A DNA stretch of 64,000 nucleotides from JAXGXJ01 sp050943595 (GTDB lineage Bacteria; Actinomycetota; Thermoleophilia; RBG-16-64-13): the NCBI GenBank assembly GCA_050943595.1, contig JBMNPM010000003.1, positions 97,707-161,706 on the forward strand. Direction: 5' to 3'. This document shows positions 17,220-24,818 of this stretch, one piece after another. Position numbers and translations under genes: made by a program. The notes beneath the pieces are model-generated. The model did no database searches, was not told where the DNA came from, and saw only the letters and a list, made by a program, of their open reading frames with translations. Within the stretch, counting starts at the first letter, position 1; the number at the start of each line of letters is the position of its first letter.

Positions 17220-17603
17220 CTACTCCTCCATGCGAAGTAGTTGCTCATACTCCTCGGCGCTCATCAGATCGTTTTGCTCTGTCGGATCGCTTAACCTGAC
17301 CTTCACCAACCACCCATCTTCAAAAGGGCTCTCATTGATCAACTCCGGCGCATCCACCACGTCGTCGTTGATCTCCATGACCGAACCACTCAGTGGCGCA
17401 TAGACGTCGCTGACGGCTTTGACCGACTCCACCTCAGCATACGGTGCACCGGCGACCAGGTCGGCGCCCACCTCAGGAAGTTCGATATACACTATATCCC
17501 CGAGTGATTCCTGGGCGAAACTAGTGATACCAAAGACGGCAGTATCCCCATCCACCCGGGCCCAATCGTGCTCCCTGTGGTACTTGAGGTTCCTCGGATT
17601 CAC
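17220..17603 (-). CDS. gcvH: Glycine cleavage system H protein
   Basis: A lipoyl carrier protein of 127 residues that shuttles the aminomethyl group between glycine decarboxylase and the T protein. The opening YHREHDWARVDGD, the GITSFAQESLGDIVYIELP segment and the lipoyl-lysine site VESVKAVSDVYAP are textbook. No gcvP or gcvT occurs in the window; in actinobacteria a lone gcvH beside the FHA and ftsR genes is usual. It could also act as a lipoyl relay. Confidence 0.96.
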   Translation of the reverse strand: MNPRNLKYHREHDWARVDGDTAVFGITSFAQESLGDIVYIELPEVGADLVAGAPYAEVESVKAVSDVYAPLSGSVMEINDDVVDAPELINESPFEDGWLVKVRLSDPTEQNDLMSAEEYEQLLRMEE

Positions 17604-17810
17604 ATGCTCTCCTTTCTCGCCACCATCGGCTGCCGGTCATTAACATAGCACCTTAGCCCCGCCGGTTGTTCACGTCCGCGTTGAGTACGGGCAACATCTT
17701 GATCCGTAGGAGGACCTCATGACCTGAGACGATGGCCCAAGCTACCTGCTGACGCGGCCTCAATGCACACTGTCCAAGCGTTAAAAGGGCTACTGGGGGC
17801 GGGTGCGGGC

Positions 17811-17831
17811 TTAAAGGCGCCGGGCGGCGCC
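17811..17831 (-). terminator. GC-rich hairpin pair after the manC-type gene
   Basis: In the 333-base gap 17604-17936, downstream of the nucleotidyltransferase gene on the - strand, two hairpins follow each other. The first is a perfect 15-bp stem (17841-17855 with 17867-17881, 11-base loop). The second is GGCGCC-GCCC-GGCGCC (17816-17831) followed by TTTAA, the likely termination point. The T tract is short, so termination is plausible but not certain. I see no gene in the rest of the gap, which must hold the gcvH promoter. Confidence 0.5.
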
Positions 17832-17936
17832 AACTTTGTTCTCAGACCACGCCGACAGCACAGCTATCGGCGTGGTCTGAGTCCTCGTCCTGCGCTCGCC
17901 CAGCGCCTTTTCGCAGCGAAACGTTTTAACGGTATA

Positions 17937-20450
17937 TTAGCCGTTCTTACACTCAGTGATCACTGTCTTCAGAGAGTCGAGATAGTCGGTGGCCAACTCA
18001 GCCGCTCGGTCGTCGTCCGCAGCCTCAGCGTACACGTGGAAAACGGGCTCCTCGGCATCCGGTATGATCAGAACCCAATCAGAATCATCAAGGAAGACCT
18101 TGATACCGTCCACGAGCGATACGCGTCCCTCACGGAGTTTTTCAGTCATGCGGCGCATGACCACGCCCTTGAGATCCCAGGCACACTCGGCCTCGCGATG
18201 CACTAGGTGCGCCGGCGGAACCTGATCTATGAGGCTTGAAAGAGGAGCATCGGATGTCGATACCAGCTCTAAGACCTTGCCCAGCGCGAACAGCCCATCC
18301 ATTGACGGCAGAACTGCAGGATAGATGTAGCCACCGTCTCCACTGGCTGCAAACACAGTGTTGGGACGCGTAGCCTCCGCCGTAAGAGCCGCCTTGGAGC
18401 ACTTGGTCCGGCGGATGGTCATGCCCGTTGAAGCGATCATCTGCTCGGCATGATGAGTGGCATACAACGGCAGGGCGATCGTCCCTCCTCCTTCGGCCGC
18501 CTTGCCTGCCTGCTGGAGAAGCGCCAGCAGCAGTGCGGAGTCGGGCACCAAACGGCCTTTTTCGTCGACGATGAATAGGTACTCCGCCCCCGGATCGAGA
18601 ATAGCACCCACATCCGCTTCCATTGCCTTGACTAGTTGAGCCACCCGTTCCACCGCACGCGGCAGACTTTCGGCGACCGTGAAGCGTTTGCGGCTGCTGG
18701 GACCGGCATTGACAGAGACCGTCTCCAATTCCAGTTTGTCCAAGGTCGTCGAGAAAAAGAACGCGGGAGCCGACGACGAGTAATCTATCACCAGCCGGGG
18801 TTGCCGGCCACGGATAGCGACCGTGTTCCAGTTCTCGAGGAGGGAGTTGGTGTAGGTCTCGATAACCCGGGGCGGATAGATCACTTTTCCCATCTCTTCA
18901 AAGGATGCGCGCCGGAAGTCCTCACGGAAATAGAGGTTCTCGATGGCCCGCTCTTTCTTGCCATCAAGAGGTACTCCCGGCGACTCCGAGAACAGGATCT
19001 CGATCTGATCGGGGTTCTCCAGACTCATCTGCACGTGTATGCCACCCACCGCAGCACCACTCTTGATATCGAAACGATTGATGGCAGCCGTAGCGACTGT
19101 GAGGTCACGGACGTTGATGCCGGTGGAGTTGAGACCACTGATAATGGCCCGCTTGAATACCCGACAAGCGTGATGCGTATCACGGCTCGTGGTCACGTGC
19201 GAATCCTTCGCGATCATGGTGCCGTACGACATCGCCAAGCGCATGGCCAACTCAGGGGTGATATCCACATTGGCGAGGCCCCGTACCCCATTCCTCCCGA
19301 ACAGAGTGCTTGGTCCACGCGATTCCCAAACGATAGACGAACGTACTGCCGACCCCGGGTCGATGTTCTTAAAAGGATAGACCTTGACATTGTTGGCTAC
19401 GACTGCATCACGGCCAACCACGGAGCGGTCGCCCACAACGGCACCGTCGGCGACATGTGCATTTTCGTGGACCTCGACGGCATTACCAAGGATGGCCCCG
19501 GTCACAACCGCCCCTGGAGCCATATACACATTCTCCCCCAGGACCGAATCGCCCACCTGGGCCCCCGTGCGTATCACAGTGTTGGCACCCACGACCGTGT
19601 GGGCGTGCACACGAGCCCCGGGCTCAATACGGACATGGGGGCCGATGACGGCCGGACCCTCCACCTCGTCGAGGCTCTCCAGAGAAGCCCCCTGCTCCAC
19701 CCACACGTTGCCTTTCAGCCGTACTCCGGGTGGAGTGAGACGGACCTTGCCGTCCAACGCATCCCGGTTGGCCTGCAGAAATTGCTCCAGGCTACCGATG
19801 TCCTGCCAGTATCCGTCACACACCATACCGTAGAGAGGCTTGTGCATGTCGAAGAGCTTGGGAAAAAGATTGTGGCTGAAATCGTAGGGTTGCCCCTCAG
19901 GGATGTGGTCGAGGACCTCGGGTTCGATGACGTAGATGCCGGTGTTCACGGTATCGGAGAAGACTTGGCCCCAGCCCGGCTTCTCAAGGAACCGCTGGAT
20001 ACGCCCCTCTGCGTCGACGATGACCACGCCGAATTCCAACGGGTTCTCAACACTTTTGAGCGCGATGGTAACCATGGCCTCACGCTGCTTGTGGAAGTCG
20101 ATGACGCTGGTGAGATCGAAGTCGGTGAGCGCGTCTCCACTGATGACCAAGAAGGTGTCATCGATAAGATCCTTGGCGAGCCGGATGGAACCGGCAGTCC
20201 CGGCCGGCGTCTCCTCGACAGTGTATTCGATATGCATGCCGAAGGCGCTACCGTCGCCGAAATGGTTGCGGATCAACCGTGGCAGAAAGGCTAGGGTCAT
20301 AATCACATCGTTGATACCGTGCCGCTGCACGAGCTCTAAGATGTGCTGGATGGTGGGCTTGTTCACCACTGGGACCATGGGTTTGGGCTGATTGGACGTG
20401 ACAGGCCTCAGCCTGGTCCCCTGTCCGCCGGCCATGATTATCGCTTTCAC
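17937..20450 (-). CDS. Sugar-phosphate nucleotidyltransferase fused to a phosphomannomutase-like domain
   Basis: 837 residues in three parts. Residues 1-230 form a nucleotidyltransferase (MAGGQGTRLRPVTSNQPKPM, GDALTDFD, NTGIYVIEPEVLDHI), probably making GDP-mannose or a similar NDP-sugar. Residues about 250-380 form a left-handed beta-helix of hexapeptide repeats (VRIEPGARVHAHTVVGANTV). Residues about 385-837 have a phosphohexomutase fold but lack every active-site loop: MSLENP replaces TASHNP, DPGAEY replaces DGDADR, and IPDAEEP replaces R(P/T)SGTEP. The mutase part is therefore probably regulatory or structural. It likely supplies precursors for glycosylation of surface polymers. The SLH protein gene lies upstream. 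Confidence 0.9.
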   Translation of the reverse strand: MKAIIMAGGQGTRLRPVTSNQPKPMVPVVNKPTIQHILELVQRHGINDVIMTLAFLPRLIRNHFGDGSAFGMHIEYTVEETPAGTAGSIRLAKDLIDDTFLVISGDALTDFDLTSVIDFHKQREAMVTIALKSVENPLEFGVVIVDAEGRIQRFLEKPGWGQVFSDTVNTGIYVIEPEVLDHIPEGQPYDFSHNLFPKLFDMHKPLYGMVCDGYWQDIGSLEQFLQANRDALDGKVRLTPPGVRLKGNVWVEQGASLESLDEVEGPAVIGPHVRIEPGARVHAHTVVGANTVIRTGAQVGDSVLGENVYMAPGAVVTGAILGNAVEVHENAHVADGAVVGDRSVVGRDAVVANNVKVYPFKNIDPGSAVRSSIVWESRGPSTLFGRNGVRGLANVDITPELAMRLAMSYGTMIAKDSHVTTSRDTHHACRVFKRAIISGLNSTGINVRDLTVATAAINRFDIKSGAAVGGIHVQMSLENPDQIEILFSESPGVPLDGKKERAIENLYFREDFRRASFEEMGKVIYPPRVIETYTNSLLENWNTVAIRGRQPRLVIDYSSSAPAFFFSTTLDKLELETVSVNAGPSSRKRFTVAESLPRAVERVAQLVKAMEADVGAILDPGAEYLFIVDEKGRLVPDSALLLALLQQAGKAAEGGGTIALPLYATHHAEQMIASTGMTIRRTKCSKAALTAEATRPNTVFAASGDGGYIYPAVLPSMDGLFALGKVLELVSTSDAPLSSLIDQVPPAHLVHREAECAWDLKGVVMRRMTEKLREGRVSLVDGIKVFLDDSDWVLIIPDAEEPVFHVYAEAADDDRAAELATDYLDSLKTVITECKNG

Positions 20451-20605
20451 AGTAAGCCTCCTACCAGGGGTACGTGGTTACACCTCAGGATAACCCGAAA
20501 TAGTCGTAGGTTGTAGACGTTGCAACACGACGCCTGCCTTAAAGAGGAGGGAGAATGTAGAACAGGCGGTGACCTCCCCACCCCGACTCCGTTGACACTC
20601 AAGAA

Positions 20606-20790
20606 TTGGACCTCCGTGATCCAGAAGGGGGTGTCGACAGTACCCGCACATCGGAATCCGAAGCGGGGAAGCAGTCCGCCTTTGTTAGGGTGGGCCGGCC
20701 GGGCATTAGGCCCTGTGACGCCCGGTCAGGAATCTCGCCCGGCACCCTTCGAGCCTGGGTAAGTCAAGCCGAAGTCGACCACCCTCCCCT
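20606..20790 (+). pseudogene. IS3-family transposase OrfA remnant
   Basis: A frame without intact ends contains ARSGISPGTLRAWVSQAEVD (20720-20783), which closely resembles the helix-turn-helix of IS3-family OrfA proteins (pattern GISPETLRxWVxQAEVD). The upstream part (KQSAFVRVG) is a degraded match to the rest of OrfA, and no OrfB is present. It lies in the 373-base gap between the nucleotidyltransferase start and the SLH gene end, which otherwise holds only the SLH terminator hairpin. Confidence 0.6.
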
Positions 20791-20818
20791 CAGACGGGCT
20801 AGAGGGGAGGGTGGTCGA
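20775..20818 (-). terminator. Strong hairpin after the SLH gene
   Basis: A perfect 17-bp stem (20775-20791 with 20802-20818) with a 10-base loop begins 6 bases past the SLH protein stop on the - strand. No T tract follows, so it may act with Rho or protect the transcript's 3' end. It overlaps the end of the IS3 remnant. Confidence 0.55.
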
Positions 20819-20823
20819 ATGGT

Positions 20824-22458
20824 CTACGGCAGGTACTTCCAGATCGACCCGTCTTTGTGCATTTGATAGAGGTTATTGCCGTCAGCCACGATTTCCTTCG
20901 AACCAGAATAGTTGTCGATCCTCTCCCACTTGAGCGGCGTACCGGTGTACTTCCAGATCGACCCGCTTTTGTGCATCTGATAGAGGTTGTTGCCGCCAGC
21001 CGCGATATCTACCGAACCAGAATAGTTGTCGATCTTCTGCCACTTGAACGACGTACCGGCGTACTTCCAGATAGACCCGTCTGTACAGATTTGGTAGAGG
21101 TTCCCCCCACTCGCAGCGATCTTTTTTACGGCTGCATAAATGTCGAGCATCTGCCACTTGAACGGCGTACCGGTGTACTTCCAGATAGACCCATCTTTGT
21201 GCACTTGATAGAGGTTGTTGCCGTCGGCCACGATCTTTTTCGAAGCTGCATTGCCATCAATCTTCTGCCACTTGAGCGGCGTACCGGTGTACTTCCAGAT
21301 AGACCCATCTTTGTGCATTTGATAGAGGTTGTTGCCACCGGCCGCGATATCTACCGAAGCTGCATTGTCATCAAGCTTCTGCCACCACTTCGTGCCAGCA
21401 TACTTCCAAATCTTCCCATCTTTGTGAATCTGGTAGAGGTTGTTGCCGTCGGCCACGATGTCTACCGAGGCTGCATTATCATCAAGCCTCTGCCACCACT
21501 TCGTGCCAACGTACTTCCAAATCTTCCCGTTTGTATGGATTTGGTAGAGGTTCCCCCCACTCGCAGCGATCTTCTTTGTGGCCGTATTATCATCAAGCTT
21601 CTGCCACTTCGCACTCGGCGTTGTGGTAGTTGTTGTAGCGGGTGGCGCTGTTGTAGTTGTTGTTGTGGGTGGAGCTGTTGTGGTTGTTGTAGTAGACGGA
21701 GTTGTGGTAGTTGTTGTAGCGGGTGGCGCTGTTGTAGTTGTTGTAGTAGATGGAGTTGTAGATGCGATCTTGAGAAGTACATTGTGCAATACCTGAGCCA
21801 CCTCGCCCCGTGTCATGTTCCCGAACGGATCGAGCGTGCTGAGAGGAAGCTTCAACGTAAGTCCGTTATACTCGGCTCTGGCGGCGTTAACGCCATGCTG
21901 GGGACTAAGGCTGGGGGTCCAGGAGGGAACGAAGTTGTCTGGAGGCGCAACCAGCAGTCCCGGCTTGACTTCATCGACCGCCCGCACCACCATGGTCAAC
22001 ACTTGGAAACGGGTGATGTTGCCAAAGGGGTCGAAGGTGGTCGGCGTCTTGCCCACGGTGATGCCGTGCAGTGCGCACACAGCCACGTACTTGGCCGGAT
22101 AGAGGGGGTCGACGGGGTTGGGTGTGGAATCGACGTCTGTAAACGGACAGACGATGGCCGCTGGGACGTCATGGCCCATGGTCTTCACGATCATTTTGGC
22201 AAACTGCTGGCGCATCACCGCGTCTTTCGGATAGAACTTGCCGTCCGCTTTACCGTTGATGATATTTTTAGAGGCTAGATTGGTTATTGCGGCATGGTAG
22301 GGATGGTCGGCCCCAACATCGGGGAAGCTGGTAGCTACGGCCGGCGTTACAAGCAAAGTCATCAGGGCCACTACCGCGACGGCGGCGACACAGACCCTCG
22401 CCAGAAGTCGACTACCTGGTTGCCGGCCCGTCGAGCCGGGCAAGCTCTTGAAGTTCAT
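20824..22458 (-). CDS. S-layer homology protein with Thr-rich linker and seven propeller-type repeats
   Basis: A 544-residue exported protein. The signal peptide is at residues 1-43 (Ala/Val-rich core, VTPAVATS). SLH-type modules cover about 44-215 (FPDVGADHPYHAAI, GNITRFQVLTMV, FGNMTRGEVAQVLHN) and should bind secondary cell-wall polymer. A Thr/Pro linker follows (TTTTTTAPPATTTTTTPS), then seven near-identical repeats of 36-38 residues with consensus KWQKLDDNAAS, I-A-G-NLYQIHKDG, IWKYTGT, resembling tectonin or lectin beta-propeller blades. Repeats differ little even in DNA, suggesting recent tandem amplification. The start is backed by AAAGGAG. It is a likely surface adhesin or glycan-binding S-layer protein. 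Confidence 0.88.
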   Translation of the reverse strand: MNFKSLPGSTGRQPGSRLLARVCVAAVAVVALMTLLVTPAVATSFPDVGADHPYHAAITNLASKNIINGKADGKFYPKDAVMRQQFAKMIVKTMGHDVPAAIVCPFTDVDSTPNPVDPLYPAKYVAVCALHGITVGKTPTTFDPFGNITRFQVLTMVVRAVDEVKPGLLVAPPDNFVPSWTPSLSPQHGVNAARAEYNGLTLKLPLSTLDPFGNMTRGEVAQVLHNVLLKIASTTPSTTTTTTAPPATTTTTTPSTTTTTTAPPTTTTTTAPPATTTTTTPSAKWQKLDDNTATKKIAASGGNLYQIHTNGKIWKYVGTKWWQRLDDNAASVDIVADGNNLYQIHKDGKIWKYAGTKWWQKLDDNAASVDIAAGGNNLYQMHKDGSIWKYTGTPLKWQKIDGNAASKKIVADGNNLYQVHKDGSIWKYTGTPFKWQMLDIYAAVKKIAASGGNLYQICTDGSIWKYAGTSFKWQKIDNYSGSVDIAAGGNNLYQMHKSGSIWKYTGTPLKWERIDNYSGSKEIVADGNNLYQMHKDGSIWKYLP

Positions 22459-22584
22459 GTGAGCTCCTTTCGGCGATCCGCGGCTAGGCCCGGGTACGCT
22501 AATAAAAGCCGTACTCTTTCAGATACTCCCTAGCCTTGTTGGCATGCGCTGACACGATGGTCTCTAATGACCGTTTTCAGTATA
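22459..22584 (-). promoter_or_regulatory. Promoter and structured leader of the SLH gene
   Basis: TATACT (22584-22579 on the - strand) is a good -10 box; no convincing -35 is seen. The predicted leader of about 115 nt contains GGCTAGG (22535-22529) pairing with CCTAGCC (22488-22482), enclosing GTACG/CGTAC. Overlapping it is an 18-codon frame (GTG at 22555, stop at 22499) that reads VSAHANKAREYLKEYGFY. It could be a leader peptide or a leftover gene tail. The ribosome site AAAGGAG is at the 3' end. Confidence 0.4.
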
Positions 22585-22617
22585 TAAAATTCAACTTCAG
22601 TCTACACATGAACCAAT

Positions 22618-22830
22618 ATGAACACAAGAAGAAAATTTGAGTCCCGTAATCTCCATGATCCTCGCCATACTCACGCGACGTTACTCTTGGCGAACAGCAA
22701 GCATCCCAAAATTGTGAGCGAGCGGTTAGGCCATGCGTCTGTCGCCTTCACTTCGACCGTGTACGCACACACTTTGCCCGGCCTCCAACGTGAAGCCGTC
22801 GGCCGCCTCGCGGCCTTGGTGGATGGGTGA
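22618..22830 (+). pseudogene. Tyrosine integrase C-terminal remnant
   Basis: 71 codons match the catalytic C-terminus of phage-type tyrosine recombinases: LHDPRHTHATLLLANSKHP, then KIVSERLGHASVAFTSTVY, then AHTLPGLQREA. The His, Arg, His and nucleophilic Tyr of that half are kept, but the N-terminal two-thirds, including the first catalytic Arg, is missing. It is therefore a decayed integrase. It lies 92 bases beyond the 3' end of tRNA-Pro, the classic position for an element that integrated into that tRNA gene. A direct repeat of TCGTGGAACAT lies at 22841-22862. Confidence 0.82.
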
Positions 22831-22882
22831 TTGGCGGCTCTCGTGGAACATTCGTGGAACATATCGCCACTTATGGATGGCC

Positions 22883-22917
22883 AAGAAAAAGAAAAGCCCC
22901 GCATTTGCAGGGCCTTT
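22883..22917 (-). terminator. Intrinsic terminator of tRNA-Pro
   Basis: Just past the tRNA 3' end on the - strand, GGCCCTGC-AAAT-GCGGGGC forms a stem and is followed by TTTTCTTTTTC, a good U tract. Confidence 0.8.
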
Positions 22918-22921
22918 AAAG

Positions 22922-22995
22922 TCGGGACGGCCGGATTTGAACCGGCGACCTTCCGGCCCCCAGCCGGATGCGCTACCAAACTACGCCACGTCCCG
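22922..22995 (-). tRNA. tRNA-Pro (anticodon GGG)
   Basis: A complete cloverleaf on the - strand. The acceptor stem is CGGGACG/CGTCCCG with discriminator A. The D arm is GCGTAGTTTGGTAGCGC. The anticodon arm is TCCGG-CTGGGGG-CCGGA, giving anticodon GGG. The T arm is GCCGG-TTTGAAT-CCGGC. CCA is not encoded. An integrase remnant lies downstream, so this tRNA has probably served as an integration site. Confidence 0.95.
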
Positions 22996-23121
22996 ATGCG
23001 CGAGCCAGTATAGCGCGCCTGGGTCGTCTGGACCACCATCGATCTACCACCACGACGGCAGCAGACCGTAGAGACACCTATCCGTGTCCCCAGACATGAA
23101 CCCAACAGCCGGTACAACCGC

Positions 23122-24114
23122 CTACCAAACTTCCGACCGCAGCCTGCGCGTCATGAGGTCGCAGACGCACGCAGTCACACTCTTGCCTTCCTCAATGACC
23201 GCCACCACATTCTCGGTGATTGGCATGTCCACCCCGTGTGTGCGGGAGAGATCCAAGATGATGGGAGCACTGGTGAGTCCTTCGGCAACCATTCCCATCT
23301 GCTCCTCCACGTGTTCTGCCGAGTAACCCTGGGCTATCAGCTGACCGGCCATACGATTGCGTGAGTGACGCGAGGTGCAGGTGCCGACCAGGTCGCCCAG
23401 TCCGGCCAGACCGGCGAAGGTGCGGATATCGGCCCCCAAGGCCAGACCTAGACGGGATATCTCGGCCAGGCCGCGTGTGACGAGCGCTGCGCGGGCATTG
23501 TCACCATAGCCCAATCCGTCCGACATCCCCGTGGCCAACGCAACGACATTCTTGACAGCCCCGGCCAACTCCACCCCCAAGAGGTCCTCGTTCACATACG
23601 CCCGCAGGTTCTGATTGGTTATAAGCAGCTGTAGAGCTTCAGCATATTCACGGTCGGCTGAGGCGATGACGGTGGCGGTTGGTTGGTCTAGCGCAACCTC
23701 CTCCGCCTGATTCGGTCCCGACAGGACGGCGATATCCGGGTGGACGGCATGCAACTCCTTTTTCAGTACCTCGCTAAAACGTGACTGTGTGACCGGATCC
23801 ATGCCTTTTGTAAGACTCAGGAGACCTACACCCTCCTGTAGGTAGGGAGCCAACACCGCCAACACCGATCGATAGGCCCGGCTGGGTACAGCGATGACAA
23901 CCACGTCTGCCCCCCTGAGACGAGGGTGAGGGTAGACGTCATACTCCAAACCCACAGGCAGATCGACGGAGTCAAGATACTCAGGATTGCGGCCGCGGTG
24001 CCGCATAACCTCCGCCTGTTCGGGGCGCCGGGCGTACAGGACCGTCCGATGCCCGCACAAAACCAGGTGGCGGGCGAAAGCCGTCCCCCAACTACCGGCT
24101 CCGACCACAGCCAC
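23122..24114 (-). CDS. gpsA: Glycerol-3-phosphate dehydrogenase [NAD(P)+]
   Basis: Makes sn-glycerol-3-phosphate from dihydroxyacetone phosphate for membrane lipids. The Rossmann motif VVGAGSWGTAFARHL starts the protein; LSLTKGM and the catalytic lysine in GAVKNVVALATGMSDGLGYG are present, followed by FAGLAGLGDL. The start is unclear. The GTG at 24114 gives the usual short N-terminus but has no clear ribosome site, while a CTG at 24156 follows AGGAG and overlaps the plsY stop. The open frame extends much further upstream, but that part is not GpsA-like. It works with plsY, the next gene upstream. Confidence 0.93.
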   Translation of the reverse strand: MAVVGAGSWGTAFARHLVLCGHRTVLYARRPEQAEVMRHRGRNPEYLDSVDLPVGLEYDVYPHPRLRGADVVVIAVPSRAYRSVLAVLAPYLQEGVGLLSLTKGMDPVTQSRFSEVLKKELHAVHPDIAVLSGPNQAEEVALDQPTATVIASADREYAEALQLLITNQNLRAYVNEDLLGVELAGAVKNVVALATGMSDGLGYGDNARAALVTRGLAEISRLGLALGADIRTFAGLAGLGDLVGTCTSRHSRNRMAGQLIAQGYSAEHVEEQMGMVAEGLTSAPIILDLSRTHGVDMPITENVVAVIEEGKSVTACVCDLMTRRLRSEVW

Positions 24115-24152
24115 ATGTAGGCCGGCCGCAGCTCTGACATGCCACGGGCGGT

Positions 24153-24818
24153 TCAGAGAGCGCTCCTGCCGGTACCCTTCCGGGATCCACCGGCGTGCCC
24201 ATCGCCGGTCCTGCTCCAGGGAAAACTCACCCGGCGCTCCTGGCGGCGCCACAAACGCACCATGTTGCCCCGATGGGCCCACAGAACTACCAGCGCCATT
24301 AGGCAGCTGACGATGATGTACTCCAACGGCTGACGGAACAGCACGGCCATCACGGGCAACAGGATCGTGCACGTGATGGAAGCAATCGACACCACCCGTG
24401 TGCTGAGCAGTAGAACGACATACAAGCCCAGAATGACGGCCATGGGCAACGGCATCATTGCGATGGCGGCACCGGCCCCAGTGGCCACGCCCTTGCCCCC
24501 TTTACCCTTGAGAAAGAGGGAATAGTTGTGACCACCCACGCACGCGAAGGCCACAAGCACCACCACTAGGGGACCGCTCAGATAGCGGGCCAGGAGCACG
24601 GGGATCACACCTTTGGCGATGTCGGCGATCAGCACGACCGTGCCCACACGGCTGCCGAGCACACGGAACGCGTTGGTGGTACCGGCGTTCCCGCTGCCGT
24701 GACGGCGCACATCAACACCACGCAACCGGCGCCCCAGGAAAACACTGGGCGAGACCGATCCCAACAGGTACCCGAACACGACCAATCCGATCGCCGTCAG
24801 GACAGAACCGGTACTCAC
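24153..24818 (-). CDS. plsY: Acyl-phosphate:glycerol-3-phosphate acyltransferase
   Basis: A membrane enzyme of 221 residues that puts the first acyl chain on glycerol-3-phosphate. Family motifs are GYLLGSVSPSVFLGRRLRG, GSGNAGTTNAFRVLG and SLFLKGKGGKGVATG, separated by about five membrane helices. The C-terminal 30 residues are charged and cytoplasmic. Its product is the substrate for the PlsC domain encoded two genes upstream. It overlaps the end of der by 4 bases. Confidence 0.95.
   Translation of the reverse strand: MSTGSVLTAIGLVVFGYLLGSVSPSVFLGRRLRGVDVRRHGSGNAGTTNAFRVLGSRVGTVVLIADIAKGVIPVLLARYLSGPLVVVLVAFACVGGHNYSLFLKGKGGKGVATGAGAAIAMMPLPMAVILGLYVVLLLSTRVVSIASITCTILLPVMAVLFRQPLEYIIVSCLMALVVLWAHRGNMVRLWRRQERRVSFPWSRTGDGHAGGSRKGTGRSAL

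Noticed and set aside
17841..17881. Perfect 15-bp hairpin as a possible riboswitch or insertion-element end
   Set aside because: It lies downstream of the nucleotidyltransferase stop next to a second hairpin with a short T tract, so a transcript end is the simpler reading.
18636..20294. Long + strand open frame (about 552 codons) opposite the nucleotidyltransferase gene
   Set aside because: It is exactly antisense to a well-supported gene, has no recognisable domain, and its openness follows from the codon bias of the real gene.
20860..21620. Regularly spaced repeats that might suggest a CRISPR array
   Set aside because: The period is about 108-114 bp with no unique spacers, and the repeats are in-frame coding units of the SLH protein.
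20857..22278. 473-codon + strand frame with repeated LPLERRTGVLPDRP units
   Set aside because: It is the antisense shadow of the repetitive SLH gene; the repeats mirror the real protein's propeller units.
23826..24140. 104-codon - strand frame starting with a clean ATG near the gpsA start
   Set aside because: It is out of frame with GpsA, whose Rossmann motif and catalytic lysine are unambiguous; the ATG is a coincidence.
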